Below, piece by piece: positions 1-14,265 of a stretch of 64,000 bases of DNA. The translations under genes and the position numbers were made by a program. Position 1 is the first letter of the stretch, and every line of letters starts with the position of its first letter. The DNA comes from Agapetus fuscipes (taxonomy: Eukaryota > Arthropoda > Insecta > Trichoptera > Glossosomatidae), in assembly GCA_951799405.1 (NCBI GenBank), contig OX637352.1, positions 12,844,820 through 12,908,819 on the forward strand, given 5' to 3'. The notes below the pieces were generated by a model. The model saw only the letters and a list, made by a program, of their open reading frames with translations. It had not been told where the DNA came from and made no database searches.

Positions 1-1748
1 AATAATGTGGCAATATAAAAAATCTTGCAGCAAATATTTTTCCCCGTATTTTGAACTGTCAAATAGGTAAGTAAATAAGAAATGTTAATTTTAAACATGT
101 ATGGAGTCGGATCATTTCAAATTTCACTTGGGTGGTTGGCGTTACAGATCCAGTAGACTAGGGTCCTCAACAACCAAAAATAAAACGCAGAATGTATTTT
201 AGGTTAGGAACCCGGTGAGACAACGTCAATTTTTTTCATCTGACTTATTTGTTTCGACTCCATCCTGTAATTGAGGGTTTAAAAAAAACTCAGAATGTTT
301 AGGTAATAAATATATATTATTTATTTTCTAGATACAAAAGTTTGAATGTTTCTTACCTACGATAAGTTCAATATTTTATAATTTAAAAAGAGTTAGTGAA
401 TAATATTTTATAGTTTTTATACATATTTATTGTTGGATCAATAAAAGTGAACGAATCCATATTTTCATCATACAGAACTAAAGGTCATTTAAGGTTTTTA
501 AAAAATAACATGAAAATCCAGAGAATGTAATTTTCTGTGTTTCCATATGAAAAAAAACTTGATTGCCTCCTTTGTTTCTACAGGACTTTTTATTTACATG
601 TCAAAAATTATGTATATTAAAAAATAAACAAATACTGAATGTAACATTTGTTTCTAAATTGATTTTGAAGCTTGATGAAACCAAAAATATTATTTCAAAA
701 TGGCCAAAACACATTCATGTTCTTGTCTATGCCCCAACGAGGGTTGCCATGACATAAATTAAATACAGAAAAAAATTAAGTACATTATGTAGGGAAATTG
801 AAAACATTTTTTTTTATCTTTCTCATTTTCATCTATGGCAACAATGATATATATATTTTATTAAATTAAAATGTACCTAATATTTATTGTATCAGATGCT
901 TTTATTTTTGCATAATATGTATTTTTTTAAACTCAATACACATTTAAAAACTAATGGTAAAATTAATATTATGAAAAAATGTTCAAATAACAGGACTTAT
1001 GATATGAGGAGAATAGAAGCAAAGGCAGCCATCAGATTTTTTTAAAAGAGGTAAATATACAATGATTCTATGTCCCCATATATTTATACTTTCTAAAAAA
1101 TTGTACATTGCTACATTTGATTCTATTTGACTCAAAAAAAAGATCATCCTTTCGGTAAAAATACCTAAATGCTTTTTGAAAAATCAAACAAGAATAAAAA
1201 AAACTTTTTTTCATATAAAAAAGGAATGCCTAAATTTCAAGATTATTTTTAATACATAAAATCAAAAAACATAATCATTTTATTAGTATTTTTTTGTCGA
1301 TTATAAAATCTACCTACAAAATACGCCTGTTTAAAATCAATCGCCTTCATCTCTTTCTAAATTCAATTAAATTCAAGAAAAAAAGAGACAAAGCGGTAGA
1401 TTTAACACAGAGTTTAAAAAAAACCCCAAAAACGACTTTTCTACCAAAAAAGCTTAATCGAATAATACTTGCATCTCAAAATGGTGGATGAATAGAGATT
1501 TTTATACAGAAAAACTTTCTTGATAGAAAAATATTTTTTACAGTTAATCATTTACTTTATTTGCAATAATACCAACTTTAATTTGCAAAAATGTGATGCC
1601 TTTGCACATGCCTTTTTTACAAAAAATACACAGGCCTTCAAAATCTATGCTGTCAGAGTCCACCCAGTTGGTAAAGAGCCTGTGTTGAAGCAGGTTAAAA
1701 ATGATATAGGATCTATTTTCATTAAAATACTGTCAGATTCATTATATT
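1..1748. other. AT-rich non-coding stretch
   Basis: Very A+T-rich sequence with many homopolymer runs. The open frames (about 563-757, 1294-1491, 1520-1783) are short and show no recognisable domain or splice structure. Positions 170-260 resemble a degraded copy of the repeat whose best copy is at 57036-57178. I see no gene here. Confidence 0.6.
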
Positions 1749-2008
1749 ATATCGATACCTTAAAGGTAAAACTGAAAAGGTGACATATAAAACCAGCATA
1801 AGCTTCTCAAATAAACGCACATTTTTTCCTATTTTCTACAGGAGAAAACACAAAAAAAAAACTGTGAAAATCCTGTAGTTAAGAAGTTTGTCATGAGCAC
1901 TTCCTTATTAGGTTCACTTACTAGAAGTTACCGCAAATAAAAAAATTTATCCACCATTTCTCAACTCAGTGAATCAACACTCAGTTTTACCTTTAAGGTG
2001 GCGATATG
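1749..2008. mobile_element. TIR element family G, copy 1
   Basis: A non-coding 260-bp element with imperfect terminal inverted repeats. The left end reads ATATCGATACCTTAAAGG and the right end carries CCTTTAAGGTGGCGATAT. The interior (a run like TTTTTTCCTATTTTCTAC, then TGAAAATCCTGTAGTT) is shared with the copies at 6979-7445 and 20047-20306. It is a MITE-like element of unassigned superfamily. Confidence 0.7.
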
Positions 2009-2029
2009 TTAACGGACCACACCAAAGAC

Positions 2030-2260
2030 CCGAGACAACATCCAGAATTTGACGCCTTAACACATTGATCAACATAAAAGATAAATATGGAGCATCCGAG
2101 CCATTTGGTGTGCTTTAAAAAGAGTGCAACCTATGGCATCATCTGCATACAAATGAGGTCTTGTTATAATCAGTTTCCAGGCAACCATCATGTTTATGTC
2201 TCTTTTTGACGCATGACATTAATATCTTGTGTCTCAGTTTTTTGCTATTTACTGATTATT
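2030..2260. repeat. Dispersed repeat family H
   Basis: This segment resembles, in the opposite orientation, 20600-20760 and 38700-38820. Shared pieces are a TTTCCAGGCAACC-like block, a CTTATTATCAG-like block and a stretch about dangerous-looking but non-coding CATCCGAGCC/GCTCC. No terminal repeats were delimited. Confidence 0.4.
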
Positions 2261-2404
2261 GTATGTTTATGTGCACTTTTTTTTTACTATGTAAAGAAAC
2301 AGACACACCATCTGTCTCTTAAATATTGATCGATGCCTAAAGACATTTATACAAGGAGAATGGTTATGTTTGTACAGCAAGGCATCCACACAGCTTGCAC
2401 CAGC

Positions 2405-5860
<3,456 letters not shown>

Positions 5861-8800
5861 ATGTATCAACCAGATTATCCCGAAGCTCTAGGCTTAATTA
5901 CCCATCTAGACGTTGAGGAATTAAAAGAAATACTCAATGACGATGACAAGTTTGAGAATTTACTAAAAGACGTCAAACAAGTGAGTTGCGCTATCAACAA
6001 ATTATTTTTGTGTTCGTTTTTCAAAAAGATGTTCTGTATTCTGTGATCTATGGCCTGGGAACATTTTTGGATTTGGAATTTTTTTCTCGGCGAGCAAACG
6101 TCAGCCTTGTGTGAGACCGCTGTCCTTAGCAACCTATAACAAAATATTTGTTTATCTTTTCCCTGGCAACCCGGCCGTGTGACGTAAAAGTACTGTCTAT
6201 GCCGATTCATGTGGAGACCTCATTACATCAGATCTTAAACAAATACCATAAACAAAAAAAAATACTTCACACTTCAAGGCTGTAAAGGAAAAGGCAAACA
6301 AATATTTTGTTATTAGTTGCTAAGAACCATAGTCCCGTAAAAGGGCGACATTCCCCGCCGAGTCCATTCAATCAATGATCTTTGTTAACTCAGGATCAAA
6401 GCTACTCAAGTTACCAGACGGGACTCGAAGCGGTGATGTTTTTATTTGAAACATGCCAGTCAAAGTTACCCTCTTTACTTGGTCTCCATGTAAATTTCAA
6501 CAGGATAGAAGGTTTTAAATGAAACAGAAGATAGAGATTGGTATTTTTGTCCCAATCAGTTTAAGTAATAGGTAAAACAGTTTCCTACTATCAACAGGAT
6601 ACATGCTCTTCCATACTCACCACACTTATGACAACGGAGAGCCAATATACAGTTCATCATACTCCCAACCAGTTACCAACAAAAAGCGGAAGACAGCTTG
6701 CATTCCATGCTGAGAGCAAGGATTCCATCCCCTTGGGTGTCACAAATGATTCCCCCATTTCGGTGTTTGTTTCAAACCCAAAATTAAGTAGGTACTGGCC
6801 AGGTTTACTCATCATTCACAAGAAATGAAAAACCAGCCCCCTCAGAAGATGGAAAACCCACACTTCAACTGAAGTGGTTGGTGTAAGGCTGGCCCCCTTA
6901 CCTAGAAAAATAAAAAAGTCCCAATCGCCGCATGCGATCCCTTCGGGGATAACGCGGCAAGAAGTTAGAGTATAATATCAATACCTTAAAGGTAAAACTG
7001 AATAAGTAGCATAGTAAGCTAACATGGGTTCCTCAGATAAATGCACATTTTTTCCTATTTTCTACGAGAGAAAACACTTAAGTGTGAAAATCCTGTAGTT
7101 TAGAAACTGCTCATGAGCACTTCCTTACAATTAGTTGACTAACTATTCCTTGATGTATAGATTGGTATGCGGCTGACCACCCATGCTGTAGAAAATGGTT
7201 CACTTTGGCAATGTCACGCCTGTTTCAGGGAAGGACGGCAAGAGTTGCAAGGCTTATGTTCATTTGAGATTGGGTTTTTATATTGTAGGTCCACAGGCGG
7301 CATGTGTTAGCGCGAAATTATACATATCTGCTTGTGGGAATGCATTTAATATAAATCTTAAATGATATATATCTTTGCAGCTTAGATTAGATTAGATTAG
7401 ATGAATCAACACTCATTCAGTTTTATCTTTAAGGTGGCGATATGTGTAGCTTAGTATGTAGTTTCGTTCATTTAATTTTTGTGTTGTGTATTTTCAGCTC
7501 AAAGATTGGGACGCGGAAAAGGAAATGCTGATGGCCAGCAACAGATCCCTGGCCGAGTATAACCTCAGACAGGAGCCCCTGTACCTGCAAGCTAAAGAAA
7601 AGATTGCAGAGCAGTCGGAGAAAGGGGAAGAGCTCTGCAAATCTGTGCAAAGCAAACTCGAAGAATTCAGTGAGTATAATCTTACTGATGACTGTAAAGA
7701 AAACCAATTATTCTTTATTTACACACTTGCGTTGCTTTCCGTGATCTGTTGCCGTAGTCTGTGGGAGCCGGAGCTGCCGGACACTTGCCTGTATATATCA
7801 TGTTTTATCTAGATGATTTCATCATTCCACTTTCACGTTGAAAAAGTACATCATAGACATGGGCATAACGTCCGGAAGCCCTAGCTCCCACAGACCACGG
7901 CAACAGATCTCGGAAATCAACTCTCCAGCATCATCACCATAGATAGATAGATATCACCGGGCCGTGTAAGCCTTTAACTATTATTCACTGTTGTATTTCA
8001 TTAGGTTTAAACTGGAACTACCGTTGTCTGATATATTTACAATTATAATTACTTCACAGTAAGGTAATTGAACTTTTCAGCTATCAGACGAACCGTTATG
8101 GGAGAACTTACATAATTCTCAATGTTTCGTTGTTGACTTAGTCCATGTCCTCTGGAGGCATCCTCTCTAATCAAAGCAGAATGGTGTGTTTCTGAAATGG
8201 GCTTTATAGTCATCTAACTTGCGTTTTTTTGCAGAATCTAAATCAGGTGGGGTGTCACTGGACACGACCTTGGCCCTTTTAGAAACAGCCGCAGCACAAA
8301 GTGAAGAGGAGTCAGAGAACATTGCCCAGAAGTTCCTGGCTGGTGAGACGGATCTGGAGAAGTTCCTGGAGGAGTTCTCTAAAGAAAGGAGAACCATGCA
8401 TCTGAGGAAGGTTGGCAGTCTGTTATATTGTTTCTTATTCTGTTTCTGTATTCCAGTAAACTGTGTTAATAATAATATTAGGATGATTTATTTGGTGAGC
8501 GCTGTTTTTGTGTGAATCACCCTCTGCGAGCTTGGTCTTCGCTATAGTAAGCGCCAATTCTCAACAATCCAGCAAAGAGAATATTTAATAATAATAATAA
8601 AGACACTATTTAAAATGCAGTTTTGTGATAAATCACTGCAAGAGCACTGTTCAACTGTAAAATTTTCAAATCAAACATGTCTTCAATCCTGACCTAAACA
8701 CACTTTAAAACCCCTGCAAATCTAAGCTCATATTTGAAAATATAAATGGTGTATTTTTTGTGTGCTCCACCGCGATTCAAACCCACAACCTTCCATTTAC

Positions 8801-9273
8801 AAGTCTGAAGCATCCCATGCCAGAGGGTTCGGTGTTTATTTCAAACCCAAAATAAAAATATTCGCAAGGCTTATTCAGCCTTACCAAGAAATGAAAACCA
8901 CCCCACTGGAAACTGGGAAACTCGCATTTCAACCGAAGTGGTTGGTGTAAGACTGGCTCCCTTACCTGTAAAAATAAATAGGTTTCACATGTCACATGCA
9001 ACCCCTTCGGGGCAATACATTAAGGAAATGACACTTTATGTGCAGCTTGCATTTATTTACTTGTATTGATTTCAGGTCAAAGTGGACAAGATGTCAGAGC
9101 TGATTCGCAATAGGCAACAACCCGGAGGTCTGTATCGGGGACAGCAAGCGCCGGTAGCTCCGTACCCCGTTTACCCGCCGCCACAATACCCGCAATACCC
9201 GAGTCAGGGAGTGCCATACCCGATGGGGCCCGTCAACATGCCGATGCCTGGCATGTACCGCAACCATTTCTGA
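5861..9273 (+). CDS. Vps37B: ESCRT-I subunit Vps37 (Mod(r) family)
   Basis: Subunit of ESCRT-I, which sorts ubiquitinated cargo into multivesicular bodies with Tsg101 and Vps28. Exons are 5861-5980, 7498-7669, 8235-8410 and 9076-9273 (stop TGA), giving 221 residues. The N-terminus MYQPDYPEALGLITHLDVEE is insect Vps37-like. The middle is a predicted helical coiled coil typical of the Mod(r) domain (LKDWDAEKEMLMASNRSLAE, then LARGE acidic helices to KFLEEFSKERR). The tail is proline- and tyrosine-rich (PYPVYPPPQYPQYPSQ), as in Vps37B/C. I chose ATG 5861 because the frame upstream has no other ATG. Exon 3 uses a donor GTTGGC. Introns 1 and 2 carry element G/C and K copies; intron 3 carries SINE-B and SINE-A. 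B versus C paralogue is not settled. Confidence 0.92.
6083..6235 (+). repeat. Dispersed repeat family E, copy in Vps37 intron 1
   Basis: Shares with 57036-57178 the ordered blocks TCTCGGCGAGCAAACGTCAG, CCTTAGCAACC, TTTTCCCTGGCAACCCGGCC and GTGGAGACCTCATT. A partial inverted copy follows at about 6295-6365. Confidence 0.65.
6675..6975 (+). mobile_element. SINE-A, degraded copy
   Basis: Begins within the tRNA-like head (GCATTCCATGCTGAGAGC) and runs through the family body to GGGGATAACGCGGCAAGAAG. It is diverged from the copies at 10455 and 26013, with a damaged B box. Confidence 0.8.
6979..7445. mobile_element. TIR element family G, copy 2, split by a family C insertion
   Basis: The left end (CCTTAAAGGTAAAACTGA, near 6983) and right end (TTATCTTTAAGGTGGCGATA, to 7442) belong together. 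The interior is interrupted at about 7133-7398 by a family C copy ending in ATTAG repeats. The nesting shows that C moved after G. Confidence 0.75.
7133..7398 (+). mobile_element. Family C element inside a G element
   Basis: Runs from CTATTCCTTGATGTATAG to the tail ATTAGATTAGATTAG. The order of blocks matches the best copy at 51145-51412. The ATTAG tail is a simple repeat of the kind found at SINE or LINE 3' ends. Confidence 0.8.
7735..7960. mobile_element. K element, head-to-head inverted pair
   Basis: The left arm (GATCTGTTGCCGTAGTCTG at 7745-7763) is the reverse complement of the right arm (CAGACCACGGCAACAGATC near 7892-7910). The same inverted arrangement recurs at 35625-35860 and 36044-36284. 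The core at 7860-7880 is decayed (GGGCATAACGTCC instead of GGGCGAAACGTCC). Confidence 0.7.
8462..8815 (-). mobile_element. SINE-B, rearranged copy
   Basis: The 3' part (reverse strand of GATTTATTTGGTGAGCGCTG onward, 8482-8575) and the tRNA-like head (8735-8815, with CGATTCAAACCCACAACC) are separated by 160 bp of unrelated sequence. The AAT-rich tail lies at 8469-8480. Confidence 0.7.
8815..9055 (+). mobile_element. SINE-A, 5'-truncated copy
   Basis: Starts near the head/body junction (GGGTTCGGTGTTTATTTCAA) and continues to CCCCTTCGGGGCAATACATT. It lies 20 bp upstream of the Vps37 exon 4 acceptor. Confidence 0.75.
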
Positions 9274-9323
9274 ATGTTGACTGTGTGATTTTTATGATAC
9301 AAGTGTAAATGTGTTAACTGAAC

Positions 9324-9635
9324 CACAGCGCTGGAGAGTTGCTTTCTGGGATCTGGACTTCCGGATGTTTTATAACAGATCTACTGCTCAATGCTGTATA
9401 TAAGTCAGCCGAAAAAACAGTTCAACCGGCTTCAATCTGTGCTGAACTCTGCGGCAAGACTCATATTCGGGATGTCCAAATTTACTCACATTACTCCATT
9501 GCTAAGGAAACTGCATTGGCTTCGTTTTCCGGAGAGGGTGGTCTACCGTGTTTGTCTGATGGTTTACAAAGCTGTCAATGGTACGGCTCCTTCATAATTG
9601 GCAGACGTGTTCTCACCCGTAGATCTAAGGGGTAG
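9324..9635 (+). pseudogene. LINE RT fragment (CR1/L2-like)
   Basis: The frame at 9391-9597 reads FNRLQSVLNSAARLIFGMSK, then HITPLLRKLHWLRFPERVVY, then VYKAVNGTAPS. This is the recognisable thumb-region motif of CR1/L2-type LINEs. It is truncated on both sides and begins in K-like sequence, directly after the Vps37 stop codon region. Confidence 0.8.
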
Positions 9636-9759
9636 TTGACTTCAGGTGCATGCATAGGATATAGGCAAATACATTTCAGAATAAATATTTTCTCCCATTC
9701 CTTTAAAACAACTCATTTGAAATTGACTGAAGTGCTAACAATGGCTCCAATCGAACTTA

Positions 9760-10128
9760 TCTAATCTAAGTTGCAAAGATATGTAACATTGGGGATTCAC
9801 ATTACATGCATTCTCACAACCAGACATGTACAAGTTCGCGCTTGCACATGCCTCATGTGAACCCACAACATTTTTTCTGTTTCAACAGGTTTTTATGTTG
9901 TAGGTTCGCATGCCGCATGTGTAAGCGCGAACTTGTACGTGTCTGCTTGTGAGAATGCTCAAATTTGCGCTTGCGCATGCCGCATGTGAACCTACAACAT
10001 AAAAACCAAATCTCAAATGGACATACACCCTTCAACTCCTGCCGACCTTCTCTGAAACAGGGGTGACGTTGGCAAAGTGAACCATTTTCTACAGCATGAG
10101 TGGTCAGACGCATACCAACCTATAAGTC
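9760..10128 (-). mobile_element. Family C, rearranged copy
   Basis: Contains the family's CGCATGCC/GGCATGCG and GTGAACCTACAACATAAAAA blocks twice in mirror orientation (9775-9860 and 9890-10125), then TATAAGTCGAGGAA. It looks like two partial copies joined head to head. Confidence 0.65.
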
Positions 10129-10264
10129 GAGGAAGTAAATTTTGAATTTTAGATCTCAATATCAAGCTTCAATGTGTTTTTTACCATAAATTGCCTACCT
10201 ATTAGGTGCATGTGCCTGTATGGGATGCACGCCCCTGATATACATGTAACAGTTTCGTAAACAT

Positions 10265-10400
10265 TATCATCATCACGCTTAAGACGCCTATCGCAGACAT
10301 GGGCGAAACGTCTGGAAGTTCCAGCTCTGATAGACCACGGCAACAGATCCCTGAAAGCAACTCTCCAGTATCAGACGTGTAAGCCTAAAGCTCCTATTCA
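10265..10400 (+). mobile_element. K element with hammerhead-like core
   Basis: Order of parts: CTTAAGA, a hairpin (CGCCTATCGCAGACATGGGCG), GAAACGTC, then the conserved TAGACCACGGCAACAGATCC block. The first motif has decayed from CTGAAGA. Confidence 0.7.
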
Positions 10401-10454
10401 ACCATAATGTTGTATCAAAAAATGTATTGAACTTAAAACATTCACTATTCATTC

Positions 10455-10790
10455 GTCCGGTTGATAGCTCAGGTGGTAGAGTGCTTGCATCCCATGCCGA
10501 AAGCTCGGGTTCGAATCCCACCGAGGGTGTCAGAAATGATTTTCCCGTTTCGGTGTTTATTTCAAACCCCAAAATAAAATACCGGCAAGGTTTACTCAGC
10601 CTTCACAAGAAATGAGTACCAGCACTCTCGGGAGCTGGGAAACCTCCACTTCAACTGAAGTGGTTGGCGTAAGGCCGGCCCCCTTACCTGCTGTAAAAAT
10701 AGGTTCAACTCGCCACATGCGACCCCTTCGGGGATAACGCGGCAAGAAGTTACACTATATGTGTAGCTTAGTTGCGTTGCGTTTGCGTTT
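10455..10790 (+). mobile_element. SINE-A, full-length reference copy
   Basis: tRNA-derived SINE. The head has a pol III A box TAGCTCAGGTGG (10465-10476) and a perfect B box GGTTCGAATCC (10508-10518). The body runs through CCACTTCAACTGAAGTGG, a short perfect hairpin, and ends GGGATAACGCGGCAAGAAG then TGTAGCTTAGTTGCG with a short GCGTTT tail. Other copies: 17030-17302 (-), 21235-21360 (+, 3' part), 26013-26351 (+), 28076-28410 (+), 28412-28590 (-), 29758-30080 (-), 41921-43150 (+, interrupted), 45105-45335 (-), 52303-52462 (+, truncated). Confidence 0.92.
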
Positions 10791-11384
10791 ACTATTTATC
10801 TGAGGAAGGCCCACTTCACAAACAACGCAGTAATCGGTTGGTCTATGCATTACCCGGACAAACCATGTGTAAGCTTTCATACTTACATGTAAACAGAGAT
10901 TTGCACGGATTATTTTATTTTTGTAAAAACATGTAGATTTAGTTTTAGAGTGGAGAAAATAAGGTAAATGTTCACAGGCTTACAAACTCTCAGACAGTGT
11001 TGCCATAGTTGTAAAATATATTCCTCACTATACCTCTCTGTTTTGTATAATGTTGCTAGAGTCAAATAATATATGTTGTACCTAACCATTTTTTTATAAA
11101 TTGAAATTCTTATTTTAAATAAAAGTATTTTATAATTTTATCCCTTGTTGTATTATATCATGATTGGGTGGGAACTAAAAAAATAACTTTTGAATCTATG
11201 AAGAAGAGAAATAAATGGTTGCTAAAAAAAAGAAGAAATAAAATGAAAACATACATTACCTGCTTGGAGAAAAACAAAATAATGATATAATTTCCCATGT
11301 AGAATGAAAGGTGCTTATCTAAAAAAAATTGAAAATGAGAAATATGTCAAAACTGCGGAATTAATTTTCTCTTATAATATATAT

Positions 11385-12148
11385 CTGTGCCTCCTGTGAA
11401 AAGTGATACAACTCAAAAATCATCATTTTACAGGAGAGCAAAAACAAGATTTAAAAAATTCTAATTCATGAACTAAGTGGGCTAGGTTACACATAAGTAC
11501 CTTATTTTGTAGATAAAAACATTCACTTTCACTGTGCATTCTAATTTTTATGTTTACTATTATAGTTTACAAATAATTTATTAAACTCTGTCAGTTGTAC
11601 CTTTTTTTTGCCTGTACTTGTATCATTTATTACGTGATAAATGATACAAGTCGAGTTATATTATATTGCACCTATAAGATGTCTTTGAGTAAAGTGATAC
11701 ACAAAAAGCTTAATATTTTTTAAATTTAATAACTCATAAGATAATGGTCCAGGCAGAATGTTGCTCAAACTAATTATAAAAATACTACCCCAAAGACACA
11801 ATTGTTGTACTTAAAATAGTAGTATTTTAATAATTTACCTGAATCGTATAACTTGGCTAAAATTCCAGTCAAAAATTGGTGTAAAGTGATATAAGTCGAG
11901 ATGTATCAATATTCACGATAGATTTGTAAAAAACAATGTGTGGATCAATTACTAAAAGGGATACAACTTGACTTATATCACTTTTCACGTTTTTTTGCCT
12001 AAATCCTGCCAGTTATATTTCCTAAACTATAGCAGATAGAAGAATGTGAGTAAGACCAAAAAATCGCTAATTTTTTTCTGATTATTTCTATATAAAAATC
12101 TCAAAAAGGGTATAACTCGAGTTGTATCACTTTTCACAGGAGGCACAG
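11385..12148. mobile_element. TIR element with iterated subterminal motifs
   Basis: A 764-bp non-coding element bounded by a perfect 30-bp inverted repeat whose outer half is CTGTGCCTCCTGTGAAAAGT. AT repeats flank both sides, so the target duplication is unclear (TA is possible). Inside, related GATACAAGTCGAG-like motifs recur near 11643, 11888, 11961 and 12110, in both orientations. No transposase frame. Superfamily not assigned. Confidence 0.85.
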
Positions 12149-12184
12149 ATATATATTTTAATTTATAATTTTTTCGAATGAATT

Positions 12185-12310
12185 CAAAACAAAACACTGT
12201 TTATTTTCACAATAAAATTTATTTTAAAAAGATTAAAATCTTTAAAACAAATTACAACCGTTTTCGACCTAGTAGGTCATCTTCAGGTATGATTACAGTT
12301 ATATATTTTT
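12185..12310 (-). mobile_element. Fragment with hammerhead-like core
   Basis: On the minus strand, 12286-12261 reads CTGAAGA, T, a GACC/GGTC hairpin, then GAAAA. The flanks are AT-rich. It resembles the cores at 36321-36343 and 61183-61206 in layout, not in sequence. Confidence 0.5.
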
Positions 12311-12524
12311 TTTTTAATCCTAGATTGCTTTTGATATAGTTGTGAATAAATACGAATGATTTATTTGGTGAGCGCTGTTTCTGTGTGAATCACACCTCAA
12401 GAGCTCTCTGTGAACAAGGTTGTGCTGTAGAAAGCGCCAATTACTCAAGCAAGATCCAGTTGCTGTAAGGCCGAATGGACCTTAGCTGCAGGCCCATGAA
12501 TTTTTTCACCCAGAGAAGGGCATA

Positions 12525-13199
12525 CAGTGGTGCCTCACACAACGAACTTAATTCGTTCCGGGAGCAAGTTTGTTATGCGAAAAGTTCATTATGTGAAACG
12601 CCTTTTCCCATAACAATACATGTTAAACAAAATAATTCGTTCTGTAGCATAAAATATGCTAAGATGACATAAAAAAAGATAATTTTTTTGTTATTATTTT
12701 TATTTAGATACATCTAACAAAAACATTTTTTTTAATTTTAAGACAGACTAAGTATAATCTACCGAATCTTGCACATCTTCATCCATTTTCTGCTTTTTGG
12801 CCGATGGTTTCATGAAAAACCTGTCCAAACTCCTTCTCATTATTTCCTGTTTCATTTCAACAGAAATCACCTTCCTGCTTTTTTTAGAAGCCATGATATG
12901 AAAAAAATATTGAGTTTAACTTAAAAGGACGACTGCCGTGATACGAGCGTGATTTAATTCGTAATGAAGAACGATTGCCACGATACGGCGCAGTGACTAA
13001 CGACTGCCTGCAATGCCTGCGCGGGAGTATGCAATACATCGGCAGCGATCGTGGAAGCTCGGGCGAAGCAGTCGTGGATGCTCCGGCGACTTCGTTGTGT
13101 GAAACGAAGTTCATTGTATGAATCGTGAAATGAACGAACAGGAAGTTCGTTGTGTGCAGCGTTCGCTGTGCGAGGCGTTCGTTGTGTGAGGCACCACTG
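12525..13199 (-). mobile_element. Tc1/mariner-type (Tigger/pogo-like) deletion derivative
   Basis: 675 bp bounded by inverted ends CAGTGGTGCCTCACACAACG and its complement, with TA on both sides (12523-12524 and 13200-13201). TA target sites are typical of the Tc1/mariner/pogo group, and the end sequence resembles Tigger ends. A minus-strand frame at 12894-12748 encodes 48 residues, starting MASKKSRKVISVEMKQEIMR and ending in an acidic tail. This fits a transposase with its N-terminal helix-turn-helix start fused to its C-terminus by an internal deletion. Confidence 0.85.
12748..12894 (-). pseudogene. Internally deleted transposase remnant, 48 residues
   Basis: Starts ATG 12894 and ends TAG 12748. 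The N-terminal basic segment resembles the start of CENP-B/Tigger DNA-binding domains. The last half (FFMKPSAKKQKMDEDVQDSV) resembles the acidic end of such transposases. The DDE domain is entirely absent, so no transposition activity is expected. Any function, for example DNA binding to the ends, is speculation. Confidence 0.55.
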
Positions 13200-13420
13200 T
13201 ATTTGAATATTAAATGATCATTTTGTTGTGCTCAGCAGAGAATCAAACACATGGCCTTCTGATAGCGAGTCTATAGTGTTATCCACTAGATTGCAGACCG
13301 GTCGAGCGTTAGATTGATCATTAAAGTATTGCTTCATCGTAAATGTAAAATAATTACAAAAACATGTTTATTCTAGATTTTAAGTTTATTTTATACCTTA
13401 CTACATAAGGCAGGCTCTGT

Positions 13421-13610
13421 ACCCTGAGTATGAATTTTTTCACTTTACTCGAAGTGTTGAGTATTCGAGAAAAATGTATGTGAACTTGTAAAGCACCTCT
13501 GGCAAAACAAGTTTCGAAACCTTTTTTGCCAGGAGTGCTTTACAAGTTCACATACGTTTTTCTCCAATACGCAATACTTCGAGTAAAGTGAAAAAACTCG
13601 TACTCAGGGT
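13421..13610. mobile_element. 190-bp fold-back element
   Basis: Almost the whole length is an inverted repeat with arms of about 85 bp and a short loop near 13510-13525. The ends are ACCCTGAGTA and TACTCAGGGT. The arms share CACTTTACTCGAAG/CTTCGAGTAAAGTG and GTATGTGAACTTGTAAAGCA. No coding capacity. Confidence 0.85.
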
Positions 13611-13779
13611 CCTGTTTGTAATAACCAAAAACTTGCAGCATTTTAATCAGATGTATTTCACAATGGAGTCTATACTTTGGATACAGACAAAACAATGGGC
13701 TCTTCACAAATTCCATAGACAATAAAATTTTGACATCTCATGGACGGGGTGCTTGTAAAAAGACAAATAAGTACCATCA

Positions 13780-14018
13780 GTGCTATTCTTAGTCATTTTG
13801 GTCGTTAGTTGAACCCACGCTTTGACAAACTAATGATGCTGGGCTGGAAGTCTCATCACCACGGTCATTCTTACCTACCAAATGTTGGTAATATTTGTAT
13901 AAAGACAAATCAGCTGTTCACTTGCGGCCATCTTGGATTCACAGGTCTTCATACCAATGCATCATTAGTTTGTCAAAGCGCAGGCTCAACGGACGACTAA
14001 AATATCTAAGAATAGCAC
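13780..14018. mobile_element. TIR element family D
   Basis: A 239-bp element with about 60-bp inverted ends, starting GTGCTATTCTTAG and ending CTAAGAATAGCAC. The centre carries CTTGCGGCCATCTTGGATT. Related copies: 53341-53520 (+, right-hand two thirds), 32575-32665 (left end) and the shorter relative at 47277-47446. Confidence 0.8.
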
Positions 14019-14029
14019 CGTATGTTAGT

Positions 14030-14265
14030 CCTGAACTTATACATTGGTATGTGGCTCACCACCCATACTGTAAAAAATAGTTCACTTGGCCAATATCATC
14101 CCATGTTTTTAGGGACGGTCGGCAAGAGTTGCAGAGCTTATGTTCATTTGAGATTTGAGTTTTTATGTTCTAAGTTCACATGCAGCATGTGTAAGTGCAC
14201 ACTTAGGAATGTCTGCTTGTGGGCATACATTTAATATCTTTGTAACTTTGATTAGATTTGATCAA
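14030..14265 (+). mobile_element. Family C copy
   Basis: Begins at ACATTGGTATGTGGCTCACC right beside the D element and ends TTTGTAACTTTGATTAGAT. It is moderately diverged from the copy at 51145. Confidence 0.75.

Larger units (their letters stand above)
12355..13312 (-). mobile_element. SINE-B split by a Tigger-like element
   Basis: The 3' body (12358-12524) and the tRNA-like head (13200-13312, ending ACTAGATTGCAGACCGGTCG) form one SINE-B copy. It is interrupted exactly at a TA by the element at 12525-13199. Confidence 0.8.

Noticed and set aside
1520..1783. Possible conserved exon (AFKIYAVRVHPVGKEPVLKQ)
   Set aside because: No splice context that fits, no family recognised, and the frame ends in a family G element.
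10455..10527. tRNA gene
   Set aside because: A and B boxes are intact, but the same sequence heads at least nine dispersed copies with a common body, so it is the promoter of a SINE.
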